DNA from: a virus
Reading direction: 5' to 3' (one strand)
Length of the DNA: 20,313 bases
Virus record (IMG/VR): IMGVR_UViG_3300021957_000412
Coordinates: 1-20,313 of that record
Shown: positions 8,497 through 14,458 of the stretch, one piece after another
Numbering within the stretch: position 1 is the first letter of the stretch
How the letters are laid out: each line of letters starts with the position of its first letter
Position numbers and translations under genes: made by a program
The notes under the pieces: model-generated
Told to the model about the DNA's origin: nothing
Seen by the model: only the letters and a program-made list of their open reading frames with translations
The model's database searches: none

Positions 8497-9087
8497 TTAT
8501 TTTGTTTTTTTAGGAAGCATTTCATAAGAGTTCTTAGCATATTTAAGTCTCTCTAAAGGTGGCATATCAGGTTTTGTTTTTGCTAGTTCATTTAACTTTC
8601 TATCTATATACTTGTCTTTATCGCTAAGAGTAGATTCTTTTTGTTTTTTCTTTTTTGGATCTGGATCAGTTTCTTTAGCAGGAGATCCGTGATCCATTTT
8701 ATACGGAGACATTTGACTAATACCTCTATTATCAATTGGCATATCTTGCATTAAGTTACTTTTTTCTTGACTTATAGATTCCATGTAAGCCATAGATCCT
8801 TCAGCCATGAGACCAGCAGGTTTTCCTTTGCTATCGTACATTTTAATACACGATGATTTTTTCATTGGTGATCCATAGTTTAACGGACCGCTTTCAACGC
8901 TTGGCGTTACCGTATCTTTGTAAGAAAATGTTTTACCTACTTTTGCCGCCGCATTTTTTCTCCGTGCTATATTTTCAGAACGAGTAGCGTTTGCTCTCAT
9001 ATCTCTTTTTTCTATAGCAGCTTGTTGTTTTTGCCGAACCATTTCTTTTTTAGCTCTAAGCTGTTGTGCTTTTTTTAAATCTGACAT
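8497..9087 (-). CDS. Unknown basic protein with SPxK motifs
   Basis: A 196-residue, strongly basic protein. Residues 1-50 are a Lys/Arg/Gln/Ala-rich helix likely to be a coiled coil. The rest is low in secondary structure and carries short repeated motifs: YGSPMKK (residues 72-78), SPYKMDHGSPAK (127-138) and Met-rich linkers. A related QDAGSP is in the 208-residue protein at 10543-11169. The C-terminal third is a Lys/Asp-rich run (KKKKQK) followed by a helical segment. The gene stands between the zincin-like gene and the holin with 3-5 bp spacing. I do not recognise the family. A minor virion or DNA-binding role is conceivable from the positive charge; no motif proves it. Confidence 0.6.
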   Translation of the reverse strand: MSDLKKAQQLRAKKEMVRQKQQAAIEKRDMRANATRSENIARRKNAAAKVGKTFSYKDTVTPSVESGPLNYGSPMKKSSCIKMYDSKGKPAGLMAEGSMAYMESISQEKSNLMQDMPIDNRGISQMSPYKMDHGSPAKETDPDPKKKKQKESTLSDKDKYIDRKLNELAKTKPDMPPLERLKYAKNSYEMLPKKTK

Positions 9088-9092
9088 TTGTT

Positions 9093-9401
9093 TTATTTTG
9101 TTTTATTATAAGCTTCTTTTTCCCATGGTAAGTTTTTAGCTCCTTCTTTAATACTCGAGCGAGGTATTATCCTACCTTTCCAATATACGTTTTTATTATC
9201 ATAATCTAAATCACCTCTACGCATTTGGTCTATATGTATCATTTCGTGATCAATAACCTCTTGCATTTTATTGGGTGATACATCTTTATTTATAATAATC
9301 GTACCGTTATTATTAGCTTTACCTAACACACCGTCCTCCATATCTACACTGTATATAGGAGTATTGTCTATTGAAAATGGTGGTGTTAATTTAAAAGCCA
9401 T
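9093..9401 (-). CDS. Small HExxH zinc metallopeptidase-like protein
   Basis: A 102-residue protein starting MAFKLTPPF. HEMIH at residues 52-56 (KMQEVIDHEMIHIDQMRRGD) is an HExxH zinc motif in a helix, followed by YWKGR and LPWEKEAY (92-98), where a glutamate could provide the third ligand. That is the layout of small gluzincin-like domains, often found beside phage and toxin peptidases. I chose ATG 9401, not the upstream GTG at 9458 (121 residues). The preceding 51-residue gene stops at 9403, a single base before this ATG, and the extra N-terminus would overlap that gene in another frame. A role in lysis or virion processing is plausible; the substrate is unknown. Confidence 0.68.
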   Translation of the reverse strand: MAFKLTPPFSIDNTPIYSVDMEDGVLGKANNNGTIIINKDVSPNKMQEVIDHEMIHIDQMRRGDLDYDNKNVYWKGRIIPRSSIKEGAKNLPWEKEAYNKTK

Positions 9402-9402
9402 A

Positions 9403-9558
9403 TTATTTGTTGTAAGGTACTTTGTCGTTAAACCAAGCTTGTCTAGCAGAACAACCACAAGGAATATTCAAACCTTCTGAAACTTTATCTACTATAGTTT
9501 TTATACCAGTAGCTTTAGTAAATTTTGCTATGTCGTCTCCTAGTCCTCTTGATTTCAT
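9403..9558 (-). CDS. Missed 51-residue protein with a Cys-Gly-Cys motif
   Basis: An open frame of 51 codons, too short for common length cut-offs, beginning MKSRGLGDDIAKFTK. Its ATG shares one base with the stop of the 86-residue gene (TAATG at 9558), and its stop ends one base before the next ATG at 9401, so it fills the space exactly. The first 30 residues form an amphipathic helix; then comes IPCGCSARQAWFNDK (32-46), with two cysteines around a glycine and a tryptophan. Short phage proteins ending in CGCxxRQ-type sequences occur next to lysis and tail genes in marine phages, as I recall them. No function is known to me. The tight packing on both sides and sensible composition support it. 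Confidence 0.68.
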   Translation of the reverse strand: MKSRGLGDDIAKFTKATGIKTIVDKVSEGLNIPCGCSARQAWFNDKVPYNK

Positions 9559-9818
9559 TACCATTTAACTTTGTCAGCCCAGTACGCGGCAGACATTTTT
9601 CCTTTTTTAATGTTCTTAGCGTGACGAGCTTTAAAACTAGCTCTACGCGCTTTAGACTTAGCATCTGTTTTTTTACCAGCTGTGCTAACACCTTGTTGAC
9701 CAAATCGTATAATTTTTTCTAAACCGCCACTGCAAGCTTTTACAATATGTGATTTAGTTTTATGATCTGGCGTACGCCGAGGTTTATTACACTTAAGTGT
9801 TTTCTTATCAGTTGCCAT
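9558..9818 (-). CDS. Small basic phage protein, DUF6321-like
   Basis: An 86-residue, highly basic protein. It starts MATDKKTLKCNKPRRTPDHK and has a conserved-looking core SFKARHAKNIKKGKMSAAYWADKVKW at its C-terminus, with GGLEKIIRFGQQG between. This pattern, with KPRRTP, KSHIVKAC and a final SAAYWADKVKW, matches my memory of the DUF6321 family in cyanophage and other marine phage genomes; the family number should be confirmed. Function is unknown. The high content of Lys and Arg and the single conserved Trp-Ala-Asp-Lys end suggest binding of nucleic acid or a charged partner. It overlaps the M15 gene by 11 bp and shares one base with the next gene. Confidence 0.72.
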   Translation of the reverse strand: MATDKKTLKCNKPRRTPDHKTKSHIVKACSGGLEKIIRFGQQGVSTAGKKTDAKSKARRASFKARHAKNIKKGKMSAAYWADKVKW

Positions 9819-10170
9819 ATGTCCAAATTACATTAGGTGATTTATCATCGTCTATATCAGCGTGAATAAAAGTATCACCAATACCTATACGATCTACACC
9901 GTGTTCTAATAATTCTCTAATTAAAGAGAAACGTTCTTTACTTTTGCTGCAAGCTATATCTACAGCAAGTCCTTTTAAATGAGATGACTTACTTGTTCCA
10001 CCTACAGCTTCGTTATGTGAAGGCGTTCGGTAACCAGATGTTATACGTAAAGGCGTACCTAGTTCTTCTCTTACACTATCTAATATGCTTATAAGCTTTT
10101 TACTCATCATCTGCCCGCTACCTTGTACGTCAGGAGAATCGAACTCTTCGTAAGTAAAATACTTAAACAT
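9808..10170 (-). CDS. M15-family peptidase (endolysin or virion peptidase)
   Basis: A 120-residue single-domain protein. SGYRTPSHN (45-53) and SSHLKGLAVDI (62-72) carry the SxHxxGxAxD zinc-binding signature of M15 D-Ala-D-Ala carboxypeptidase/endopeptidase-like enzymes (Peptidase_M15_3 type); ligands would be H64, D71 and H103 in DTFIHADID (99-107). Enzymes with this fold cleave peptide bonds in peptidoglycan cross-bridges, so it is the best endolysin candidate here. There is no signal peptide or cell-wall binding domain, so a holin or other membrane protein would have to release it; the neighbouring 51-residue membrane protein overlaps its start by one base. The same fold also occurs in tail-associated peptidases, so a virion role is possible. 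Confidence 0.8.
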   Translation of the reverse strand: MFKYFTYEEFDSPDVQGSGQMMSKKLISILDSVREELGTPLRITSGYRTPSHNEAVGGTSKSSHLKGLAVDIACSKSKERFSLIRELLEHGVDRIGIGDTFIHADIDDDKSPNVIWTYGN

Positions 10171-10325
10171 TATTTTTTCTTTTTAAGCTGAATCCATTTA
10201 GACAAGGTGTAACCAATAGTTACTATCAAAAGTAATACTTTTAAACTCATTTCTATTTGTGCAAATGTAGTTACACCAAGCGTGGTTGTATTAATAGCGT
10301 ATAATTTTAAATCGTTAAGACTCAT
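10170..10325 (-). CDS. Missed 51-residue single-span membrane protein
   Basis: A 51-codon frame, MSLNDLKLYAINTTTLGVTT..., with one hydrophobic helix (about residues 24-43, centred on SLKVLLLIVTIGYTLSKW) and a Lys-rich C-terminus ending LKKKK, which by the positive-inside rule would face the cytoplasm. Its stop shares one base with the M15 peptidase ATG (TAATG at 10170) and its start lies one base after the stop of the 69-residue gene. The position next to a peptidase suggests a small holin-like or spanin-like lysis partner, or a pinholin; the single span and lack of signature leave that open. Confidence 0.68.
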   Translation of the reverse strand: MSLNDLKLYAINTTTLGVTTFAQIEMSLKVLLLIVTIGYTLSKWIQLKKKK

Positions 10326-10326
10326 C

Positions 10327-10536
10327 TTAAAATCCTTTAGCCCGTTGGGTTATTGGCCCTTGTAGGCTATACGATTTGCAAGGATATTTTTTAACCTGCA
10401 TACCTGTAATACCAGAGCTACTGCCTTTACCCATTGGAAAACCGCTAGTATCTAGTGGTCCGTCCCAAACATGCGACTCACCTACTTGACCTTCTAGTGT
10501 AGGTTTGCCTAGTAATTTACTTATATTGTGATCCAT
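10327..10536 (-). CDS. Unknown 69-residue protein
   Basis: A short Gly/Ser/Pro-rich, little-structured protein, MDHNISKLLGKPTLEGQVGE..., with GPLDTSGFPMGKGSSSGI in its middle and a basic end (GPITQRAKGF). It has no catalytic or membrane feature and no recognised family. It is translated between the 208-residue gene (6-bp gap) and the 51-residue membrane protein (1-bp gap), which supports a real gene. The composition is like small decoration or linker proteins of virions, but that is only a guess. Confidence 0.55.
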   Translation of the reverse strand: MDHNISKLLGKPTLEGQVGESHVWDGPLDTSGFPMGKGSSSGITGMQVKKYPCKSYSLQGPITQRAKGF

Positions 10537-10542
10537 AATTAT

Positions 10543-11169
10543 TTATTTTACATTAAATGTTTTTCCATCAACTTCAAAAGTAGACTCACCAGCTTTTTCA
10601 GCAGCCATTTTAGCACCAATAAAAGCGTTTCCTTCTAAAGGAGATTTCATCTGCGTAACAGATCCTGAGTTAGGCATAGACATTTGTCGTTCTAAACCAG
10701 ATCCAAAAGCAGTCTGTGCCATGCCTTGAGTTTGTTCGTTAAACACAGGCTTAGCATTGCCCATCATATTAGCTGGAGTAATTTGAAATGTTTTACCTTC
10801 AAAAGGGTTTGCTTGATTCATAGCGCCACCAGTCATAGGGTTCTGATCTGGAGTAGCCATAGTTCCTCCAGCAGCAACACTAGCCGCGGCAGCTTGTTGA
10901 GCTTGGGTTGGTCCTGCGGACATATCAACTGTAGGTGCTGTAGGTGCTGCAGGTTTACCAAATATACCGTATCTTTGAGTCATGATACCAGGGTTAGCGC
11001 CTGTGCTTAGACCTCTAGCTGCAGCCCCAGCAATACCTCCCATAAACGTAGCTGGTGAGCCAGCGTCTTGGTCATGCCTAGCATTTTCTAAGTAGTGAAA
11101 TCTCTCGGACATTGGTAAATTTTTATCGTGCGCTTTTTTATAGTCGTACTTCATTCCTTTTTTAGACAT
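10543..11169 (-). CDS. Ala/Gly/Met-rich protein, unknown function
   Basis: A 208-residue protein. The first ~40 residues are charged and helical (KYDYKKAHDKNLPMSERFHYLENARHDQD). The rest is very rich in Ala, Gly, Met, Pro, Thr and Gln, with AAPTAPTVDMSAGPTQAQQAAAASVAAGG around residues 73-101 and many Met-Asn or Gly-Asn pairs, so it is largely disordered or extended. Short elements such as DAGSP and MKSPLEGN echo motifs in the 196-residue protein at 8497-9087. It is transcribed immediately after the winged-helix candidate (2-bp gap). Low-complexity Ala/Met-rich composition fits internal or minor virion proteins; no domain supports a firm call. Confidence 0.6.
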   Translation of the reverse strand: MSKKGMKYDYKKAHDKNLPMSERFHYLENARHDQDAGSPATFMGGIAGAAARGLSTGANPGIMTQRYGIFGKPAAPTAPTVDMSAGPTQAQQAAAASVAAGGTMATPDQNPMTGGAMNQANPFEGKTFQITPANMMGNAKPVFNEQTQGMAQTAFGSGLERQMSMPNSGSVTQMKSPLEGNAFIGAKMAAEKAGESTFEVDGKTFNVK

Positions 11170-11171
11170 AA

Positions 11172-11615
11172 TTATCTTTCTTTATCTTTATTAACATTGT
11201 TAATAGCAAATGAATAAACTTTATCGCTATAGCTTTTGCCTTTCATTATACTGTTGCGCCTAGTACTAGTGGGTATATCCTCTTCACCAAGCATTATTTT
11301 GTATACTCTTGATATTAGTTGTTTGCCTTTAAAAGAAACTTTATATATATTATACTTCTGTGTAGTTCTATTGTTTCTTCGCCAAAGCGTAATCCAATCA
11401 TTTTGTAAAAGCTTGTTCCATCTACGATTATCCCAACTAAAAGAATATGTACCGTCTTCAAAATCTTTTCTAGTAAACATATCCATGCAGTCTAAATATA
11501 TTAAAAGCTCTAGCTCTGCATCGTTTAAATCATTATTTTTACAAGCCCACTTACGTATTATACGATAGTGTTTAAGAAGATTTAAATCCCTAATGTCACT
11601 AGCATCTATTCTCAT
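11172..11615 (-). CDS. Possible winged-helix (MarR-like) protein
   Basis: A 147-residue, helix-rich basic protein. Residues 13-48 form two helices (LLKHYRIIRKWACKN and DLNDAELELLIYLDCM). FTRKDFEDG and RRWNKLLQNDWITLWRRNN (67-85) could be the recognition helix and wing, and VSFKGKQLISRVYKIMLGE (93-111) a terminal helix. That order resembles MarR-like winged helices, but no canonical motif is exact. Its start overlaps the GroES stop by four bases (ATGA), so it is likely translated with the chaperonins. It could be a late-gene regulator or a DNA-binding assembly factor; an unrelated helical fold is possible. Confidence 0.5.
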   Translation of the reverse strand: MRIDASDIRDLNLLKHYRIIRKWACKNNDLNDAELELLIYLDCMDMFTRKDFEDGTYSFSWDNRRWNKLLQNDWITLWRRNNRTTQKYNIYKVSFKGKQLISRVYKIMLGEEDIPTSTRRNSIMKGKSYSDKVYSFAINNVNKDKER

Positions 11616-11875
11616 AGCACAACTACAACGTCTACATCTCGTATAACATAAAAAACTTGCTTGTCTACTTCAAGTCTGTGGCCAGCGTTTTTATCATAGA
11701 ATATCGTTTGACCTTCTTCTACACCTTTAACATCGTCACCACAATGAAGTATAGTCGCTTCTTTATAACGAATATCAACTCTTTGTTTACCAGTTAACAT
11801 AAGACCACCGTCGGTTTTTTTGACGGTGTCTTCTTTTTTCTTTTTTATTACTATATTTCTACCTACTGCTTTCAT
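11612..11875 (-). CDS. groES: Phage co-chaperonin GroES
   Basis: An 87-residue GroES, the lid of the GroEL chamber. It starts MKAVGRNIVIKKK at ATG 11875; a TTG six bases upstream (11881) would add two residues and is less likely. A mobile loop lies around residues 13-31, with hydrophobic triplet LML (25-27) in GGLMLTG, equivalent to the IVL that binds GroEL. A conserved strand pair EATILHCGDD and GVEEGQTIFYDKN and a final strand FYVIRDVDVVVVL complete the barrel. It is shorter than the E. coli protein (97 residues), mostly in the roof region. The gene overlaps the end of groEL by 17 bp and the next gene by four bases. The groEL-before-groES order is opposite to most bacterial operons. Confidence 0.88.
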   Translation of the reverse strand: MKAVGRNIVIKKKKEDTVKKTDGGLMLTGKQRVDIRYKEATILHCGDDVKGVEEGQTIFYDKNAGHRLEVDKQVFYVIRDVDVVVVL

Positions 11876-13415
11876 CTCCAACTCTTAAATTATTGATTAC
11901 ACAATCTGTAGACAATATAGTGGTAGCCACTGAAGCCGCGTGTTTGAGTGCGCTTTTAGTTACAAGTAAAGGATCTATAATCCCTGTATCAACCATATGA
12001 ACAGTTTCACCTGTAACTACATTAACACCCATACCTTCTTCGGGCGTACCAACCTCTTCTAGTCCAGCGTTATTTAGTATAGTTTTAAACGGAGCTTTAA
12101 TAGCTTCTAGCAATATCTTTTCACCAACGGTTTTACCTTTGGTTTTATTAGATGCATCGCGAAGAGCTATACCACCTCCAGATACTATACCTTCTTTTAC
12201 CGCGGCTTTAGTAGCACAGATAGCATCTTCGACTCTATCTGATTTTTCTTTTAACTCTATCTCTGAGTTAGCCCCTATTTTTACAACTGCAACTTTCGCT
12301 GATAGTCTAGCTAATCTTTTTTCAAGTCTTATAATTTCACCGGGAGCTTTAGCTTTGGATATTAGTTTTTTAACTGAATCAATTAAACGCTTTATCTCGT
12401 CAGTAGAAGTATCTACTTGAAGTATTGTATCTGTATCACTAGTTGTACTCTTAAAACATGATCCTAGGAAGTCTGGGTTTATAACGTCTAAGTCATCACC
12501 AAGATCTTCATTGATAACAGTAGCACCGGTTAGCATAGCTAAATCAGACATTGTGTCTTTTTTGTTTATACCATATGTAGGTGCGTTTACTACATTTACT
12601 TTTATATTACCTTTAACCTTATTCATTGCTAGCGTAGCTAACACTTCGGTTTCTAAATCACCAATAATAAGTAAAGGCTTTTTATTTTTAATTACGTATT
12701 CAAGTACCGACTGAATCTTGCGTACAGATTCTATAGGTGACTCGATTAGTAATACAAGTGGGTTATCAAGCTCCGCTATACGTTTTTCTTTGCTTGTTAC
12801 AAAGTGAGAGTTTGTTAAACCTTTTTCGTACTGCACACCATCGACGAGTTCAAACTCTGTCTTGTCTTCTGTTGTAGGTTCCATTATAACAACACCGTTT
12901 TCACCAGCAGCTTTAAAAGCATCACCGATTATTTTGCCAAGCTCAGCATCGTTGTTACAACTAATAGCAGCTACATCATCTAGCATACTACCTTCTACTG
13001 CAATAACCTTTTTTTCTAAGTAATCAATTACTTTATCAACAGCACTTGTTATGCCGTTTTTAATATTACGTATATTATCTTTATCGATATTTTTATACGC
13101 TTCAGTTAAAATTGAGTGCGCTAGTACTGTAGCCGTTGTTGTTCCATCGCCAGCTTCTTGAACAGTTTTTCTAGCAGCTTCCTTTAGAAGCGTAGCACCC
13201 ATATTTTCTACTGGGTCTAATAGTGTAATAGCGTTTGCTACAGTTACACCATCTTTTGTAATAACAGGTTTACCCTGATCATCTTCTAGTATTACACATT
13301 GGCCGCTAGCCCCAAGTGTGGAGCTAACAGCCTTTGTTAATTTATCTATACCTTTAAACACCTTATCCTTAGCGTCTTGGCCAAAGTTAAGATTTTTGAC
13401 AATTTTGTCAGTCAT
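11859..13415 (-). CDS. groEL: Phage chaperonin GroEL
   Basis: A full-length 518-residue GroEL, which folds proteins in an ATP-driven double ring. ATP-site residues are present: D55 in ITKDG, D90 in GDGTTTATVL and D397 in DRVEDAICAT, the E. coli D52, D87 and D398 positions, and SGGGIAL (412-418) is conserved. Apical substrate- and GroES-binding residues differ from E. coli by eye: Y199 is Leu (200), Y203 is His (204), L234 is Gln (235), V263 is Ala (263) and V264 is Met (264). The C-terminal GGM tail is absent; the protein ends RVGDESSR. The ATG 13415 follows a leader of repeated AATTT. Phage-encoded GroEL is known (for example Pseudomonas phage EL); here it probably folds viral head or fibre proteins. 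Gene order and codon-level overlap with groES show a compact two-gene unit. Confidence 0.93.
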   Translation of the reverse strand: MTDKIVKNLNFGQDAKDKVFKGIDKLTKAVSSTLGASGQCVILEDDQGKPVITKDGVTVANAITLLDPVENMGATLLKEAARKTVQEAGDGTTTATVLAHSILTEAYKNIDKDNIRNIKNGITSAVDKVIDYLEKKVIAVEGSMLDDVAAISCNNDAELGKIIGDAFKAAGENGVVIMEPTTEDKTEFELVDGVQYEKGLTNSHFVTSKEKRIAELDNPLVLLIESPIESVRKIQSVLEYVIKNKKPLLIIGDLETEVLATLAMNKVKGNIKVNVVNAPTYGINKKDTMSDLAMLTGATVINEDLGDDLDVINPDFLGSCFKSTTSDTDTILQVDTSTDEIKRLIDSVKKLISKAKAPGEIIRLEKRLARLSAKVAVVKIGANSEIELKEKSDRVEDAICATKAAVKEGIVSGGGIALRDASNKTKGKTVGEKILLEAIKAPFKTILNNAGLEEVGTPEEGMGVNVVTGETVHMVDTGIIDPLLVTKSALKHAASVATTILSTDCVINNLRVGDESSR

Positions 13416-13434
13416 AATTTAATTTAATTTAATT
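13416..13434 (-). repeat. AATTT-repeat leader before groEL
   Basis: Just before the groEL start the leader reads, on the + strand, AATTT three times in a row. On the coding strand this is TTAAATTAAATTAAATT then ATG. The same type of leader precedes the 7800-8069 gene (8070-8084). There is no Shine-Dalgarno. It probably acts as an unstructured A/T-rich ribosome-entry stretch, as in Bacteroidota, but may be only compositional drift. Confidence 0.5.
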
Positions 13435-13447
13435 GTATTGTATAATT

Positions 13448-13738
13448 TTATTCAAAGGTTTTAACGACTTGTGGTCCGCGTAAGTAACCAAGCTTTTTTT
13501 CATAGTGCGCTATTGATGCGTCTATTGCTTGCTCAGCTCCTTCGAGGGTTTCGCGTCTCGTTACGTCGATCCAAGAATCTTCTTTTTTTGGATCTAGGTA
13601 TTCTGTTTGGTAGAAACCGTTTGGTAGCTGGACTATACGCCAATGTTTCTTTTCAGATACATGCTTCCAAAGGTTGATGGTTTCTTCACTTATTTGTGGT
13701 TGACTACTCCACGATTGAGTCTGGTAAAATAGTGTCAT
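13448..13738 (-). CDS. Unknown 96-residue protein
   Basis: A protein with MTLFYQTQSWSSQPQ..., then WRIVQLPNGFYQTEYLDP (residues 33-50), which looks like a beta-sheet segment, and an amphipathic helix EGAEQAIDASIAHYEKKLGYL (66-86). It ends GPQVVKTFE. I do not recognise a named family, although the WRIVQLPNGFYQ and RRETLEGAEQAI-type patterns recall short proteins encoded beside fibres in marine phages. It is the last gene of the adhesion block before groEL, 32 bp away, and has an A/C-rich leader (AAAACCAAAACCA) before ATG. No enzyme or membrane feature is seen. Confidence 0.62.
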   Translation of the reverse strand: MTLFYQTQSWSSQPQISEETINLWKHVSEKKHWRIVQLPNGFYQTEYLDPKKEDSWIDVTRRETLEGAEQAIDASIAHYEKKLGYLRGPQVVKTFE

Positions 13739-13824
13739 TGGTTTTGGTTTTAAATTACTATTTGGTTTGCCATTTCCCTGGCCGGGTATATTCTATATAC
13801 TCACTTGGTTTTAGTGATTTTTAC
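13739..13824. other. Longest non-coding gap (86 bp) between adhesion genes
   Basis: No gene fits. The gap holds two abutting inverted repeats (13786-13817), copies of the heptamer AAAACCA (one in the loop of the second repeat, two just before the ATG at 13738) and A/T-rich DNA. On the coding strand there is no U-tract directly after either stem, so an ordinary intrinsic terminator is not supported. No clear Bacteroidota promoter (TTG, then TAnnTTTG) is visible. Confidence 0.6.
13786..13817. repeat. Two abutting inverted repeats
   Basis: GTATAT, spacer TCT, ATATAC at 13786-13800 is a perfect 6-bp inverted repeat. It is followed with no space by TCACT, spacer TGGTTTT, AGTGA at 13801-13817, a perfect 5-bp repeat. 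Both can form small stem-loops in the transcript of the minus strand. Short stems like these also arise by chance in AT-rich DNA, so function (RNA processing, regulatory site or attenuator) is only a possibility. Confidence 0.45.
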
Positions 13825-14169
13825 TTAATCTGCTATTGTCATGGTTACAGAAGTAGGATTTATTTCTAAATCAATAGCCTGCTGTATACCGGCTTCTATA
13901 GAACTTACTTGTTCTTCGCCCATAGCTTCTTTAGTCCACCCAACAATTGTTTCATTTGTTAAGTCTTCAAAAGGAATAAATTCACTTTCAGGATTTAAAG
14001 CTACAGTTTGTGTACCGATAATAATTGACTGGTATGGATCTCCTTCTGAATTAAGCTCATCTGAAACTCCTGTTACTATCCAGTGCACGTTGTATACTAC
14101 ATCCGTGTGATCTGCTTCTGTTGGGTGTACGTCCACTGTTTTACAGTTCCAATTATATGTTGTTGCCAT
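13825..14169 (-). CDS. Fibre-associated small protein (DUF7936-like)
   Basis: A 114-residue protein. It starts MATTYNWNCKTVDVHPTEADH and carries an N-terminal beta-rich domain (DVVYNVHWIVTGVSD) and a C-terminal helix WTKEAMGEEQVSSIEAGIQQ (78-97) ending in short hydrophobic residues. The phrases 'TY-W', 'DVV-VHW' and 'GWTKEAMGEEQ' resemble small proteins commonly found beside phage fibre genes (I believe the DUF7936 type, from memory). It probably works in adsorption-structure assembly or as a minor virion protein. It follows the 86-residue gene with a 3-bp gap. Function and family remain unproven. Confidence 0.62.
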   Translation of the reverse strand: MATTYNWNCKTVDVHPTEADHTDVVYNVHWIVTGVSDELNSEGDPYQSIIIGTQTVALNPESEFIPFEDLTNETIVGWTKEAMGEEQVSSIEAGIQQAIDLEINPTSVTMTIAD

Positions 14170-14172
14170 TTT

Positions 14173-14433
14173 TTAAATTGTTGAGTTTATATACTCATTA
14201 TAAGCAGCAATAACTTCATCCGTCCAAGCTATGTTAGCATAGTCTTGAATTTCTACAGGTAGATTATTAATAGATAAATTAGGCTGGTAGGTTTCTCTTT
14301 CTTTTGAAGAAGATACAATTTTAATTTCTTCGTCAATGGTTTCTGTTATTTCTACTGTATATTGTAATTGAATTATTTTAAAATCGCCTACAATCTCTAT
14401 TTTATCTAATATTTTATTTTTATCTAGTGTCAT
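14173..14433 (-). CDS. Small protein beside fibre genes, unknown
   Basis: An 86-residue protein, MTLDKNKILDKIEIVGDFKI..., with beta-rich character in residues 10-45 (IEIVGDFKIIQLQYTVEITETI) and a C-terminal helix IAWTDEVIAAYNEYINST. The IEIVGDFK and WTDEVIAAYN patterns are familiar from short proteins placed next to fibre genes, but I know no function. It lies between the 725-residue fibre gene (25-bp gap) and the 114-residue gene (3-bp gap), suggesting co-translation with the adhesion structures. Confidence 0.6.
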   Translation of the reverse strand: MTLDKNKILDKIEIVGDFKIIQLQYTVEITETIDEEIKIVSSSKERETYQPNLSINNLPVEIQDYANIAWTDEVIAAYNEYINSTI

Positions 14434-14458
14434 TATTATTTATTTTAAAATGTATTAA

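Noticed and set aside
9093-9458. A 121-residue version of the zincin-like protein from GTG 9458
   Set aside because: It would overlap the 51-residue gene; the ATG at 9401 lies one base past that gene's stop.
10262-10269. TACATTTG (minus strand) as a Bacteroidota -7 promoter element
   Set aside because: It lies inside the 51-residue membrane protein gene, with the only nearby TTG too close for a -33 element; a match of this size is expected by chance.
11612-11881. GroES starting at TTG 11881
   Set aside because: An ATG two codons later gives a normal GroES start, and TTG is rare.
12139-12714. Plus-strand frames opposite groEL (12139-12420 and 12511-12714)
   Set aside because: They are antisense to a clear GroEL and have no homology-like features; all convincing genes are on the minus strand.
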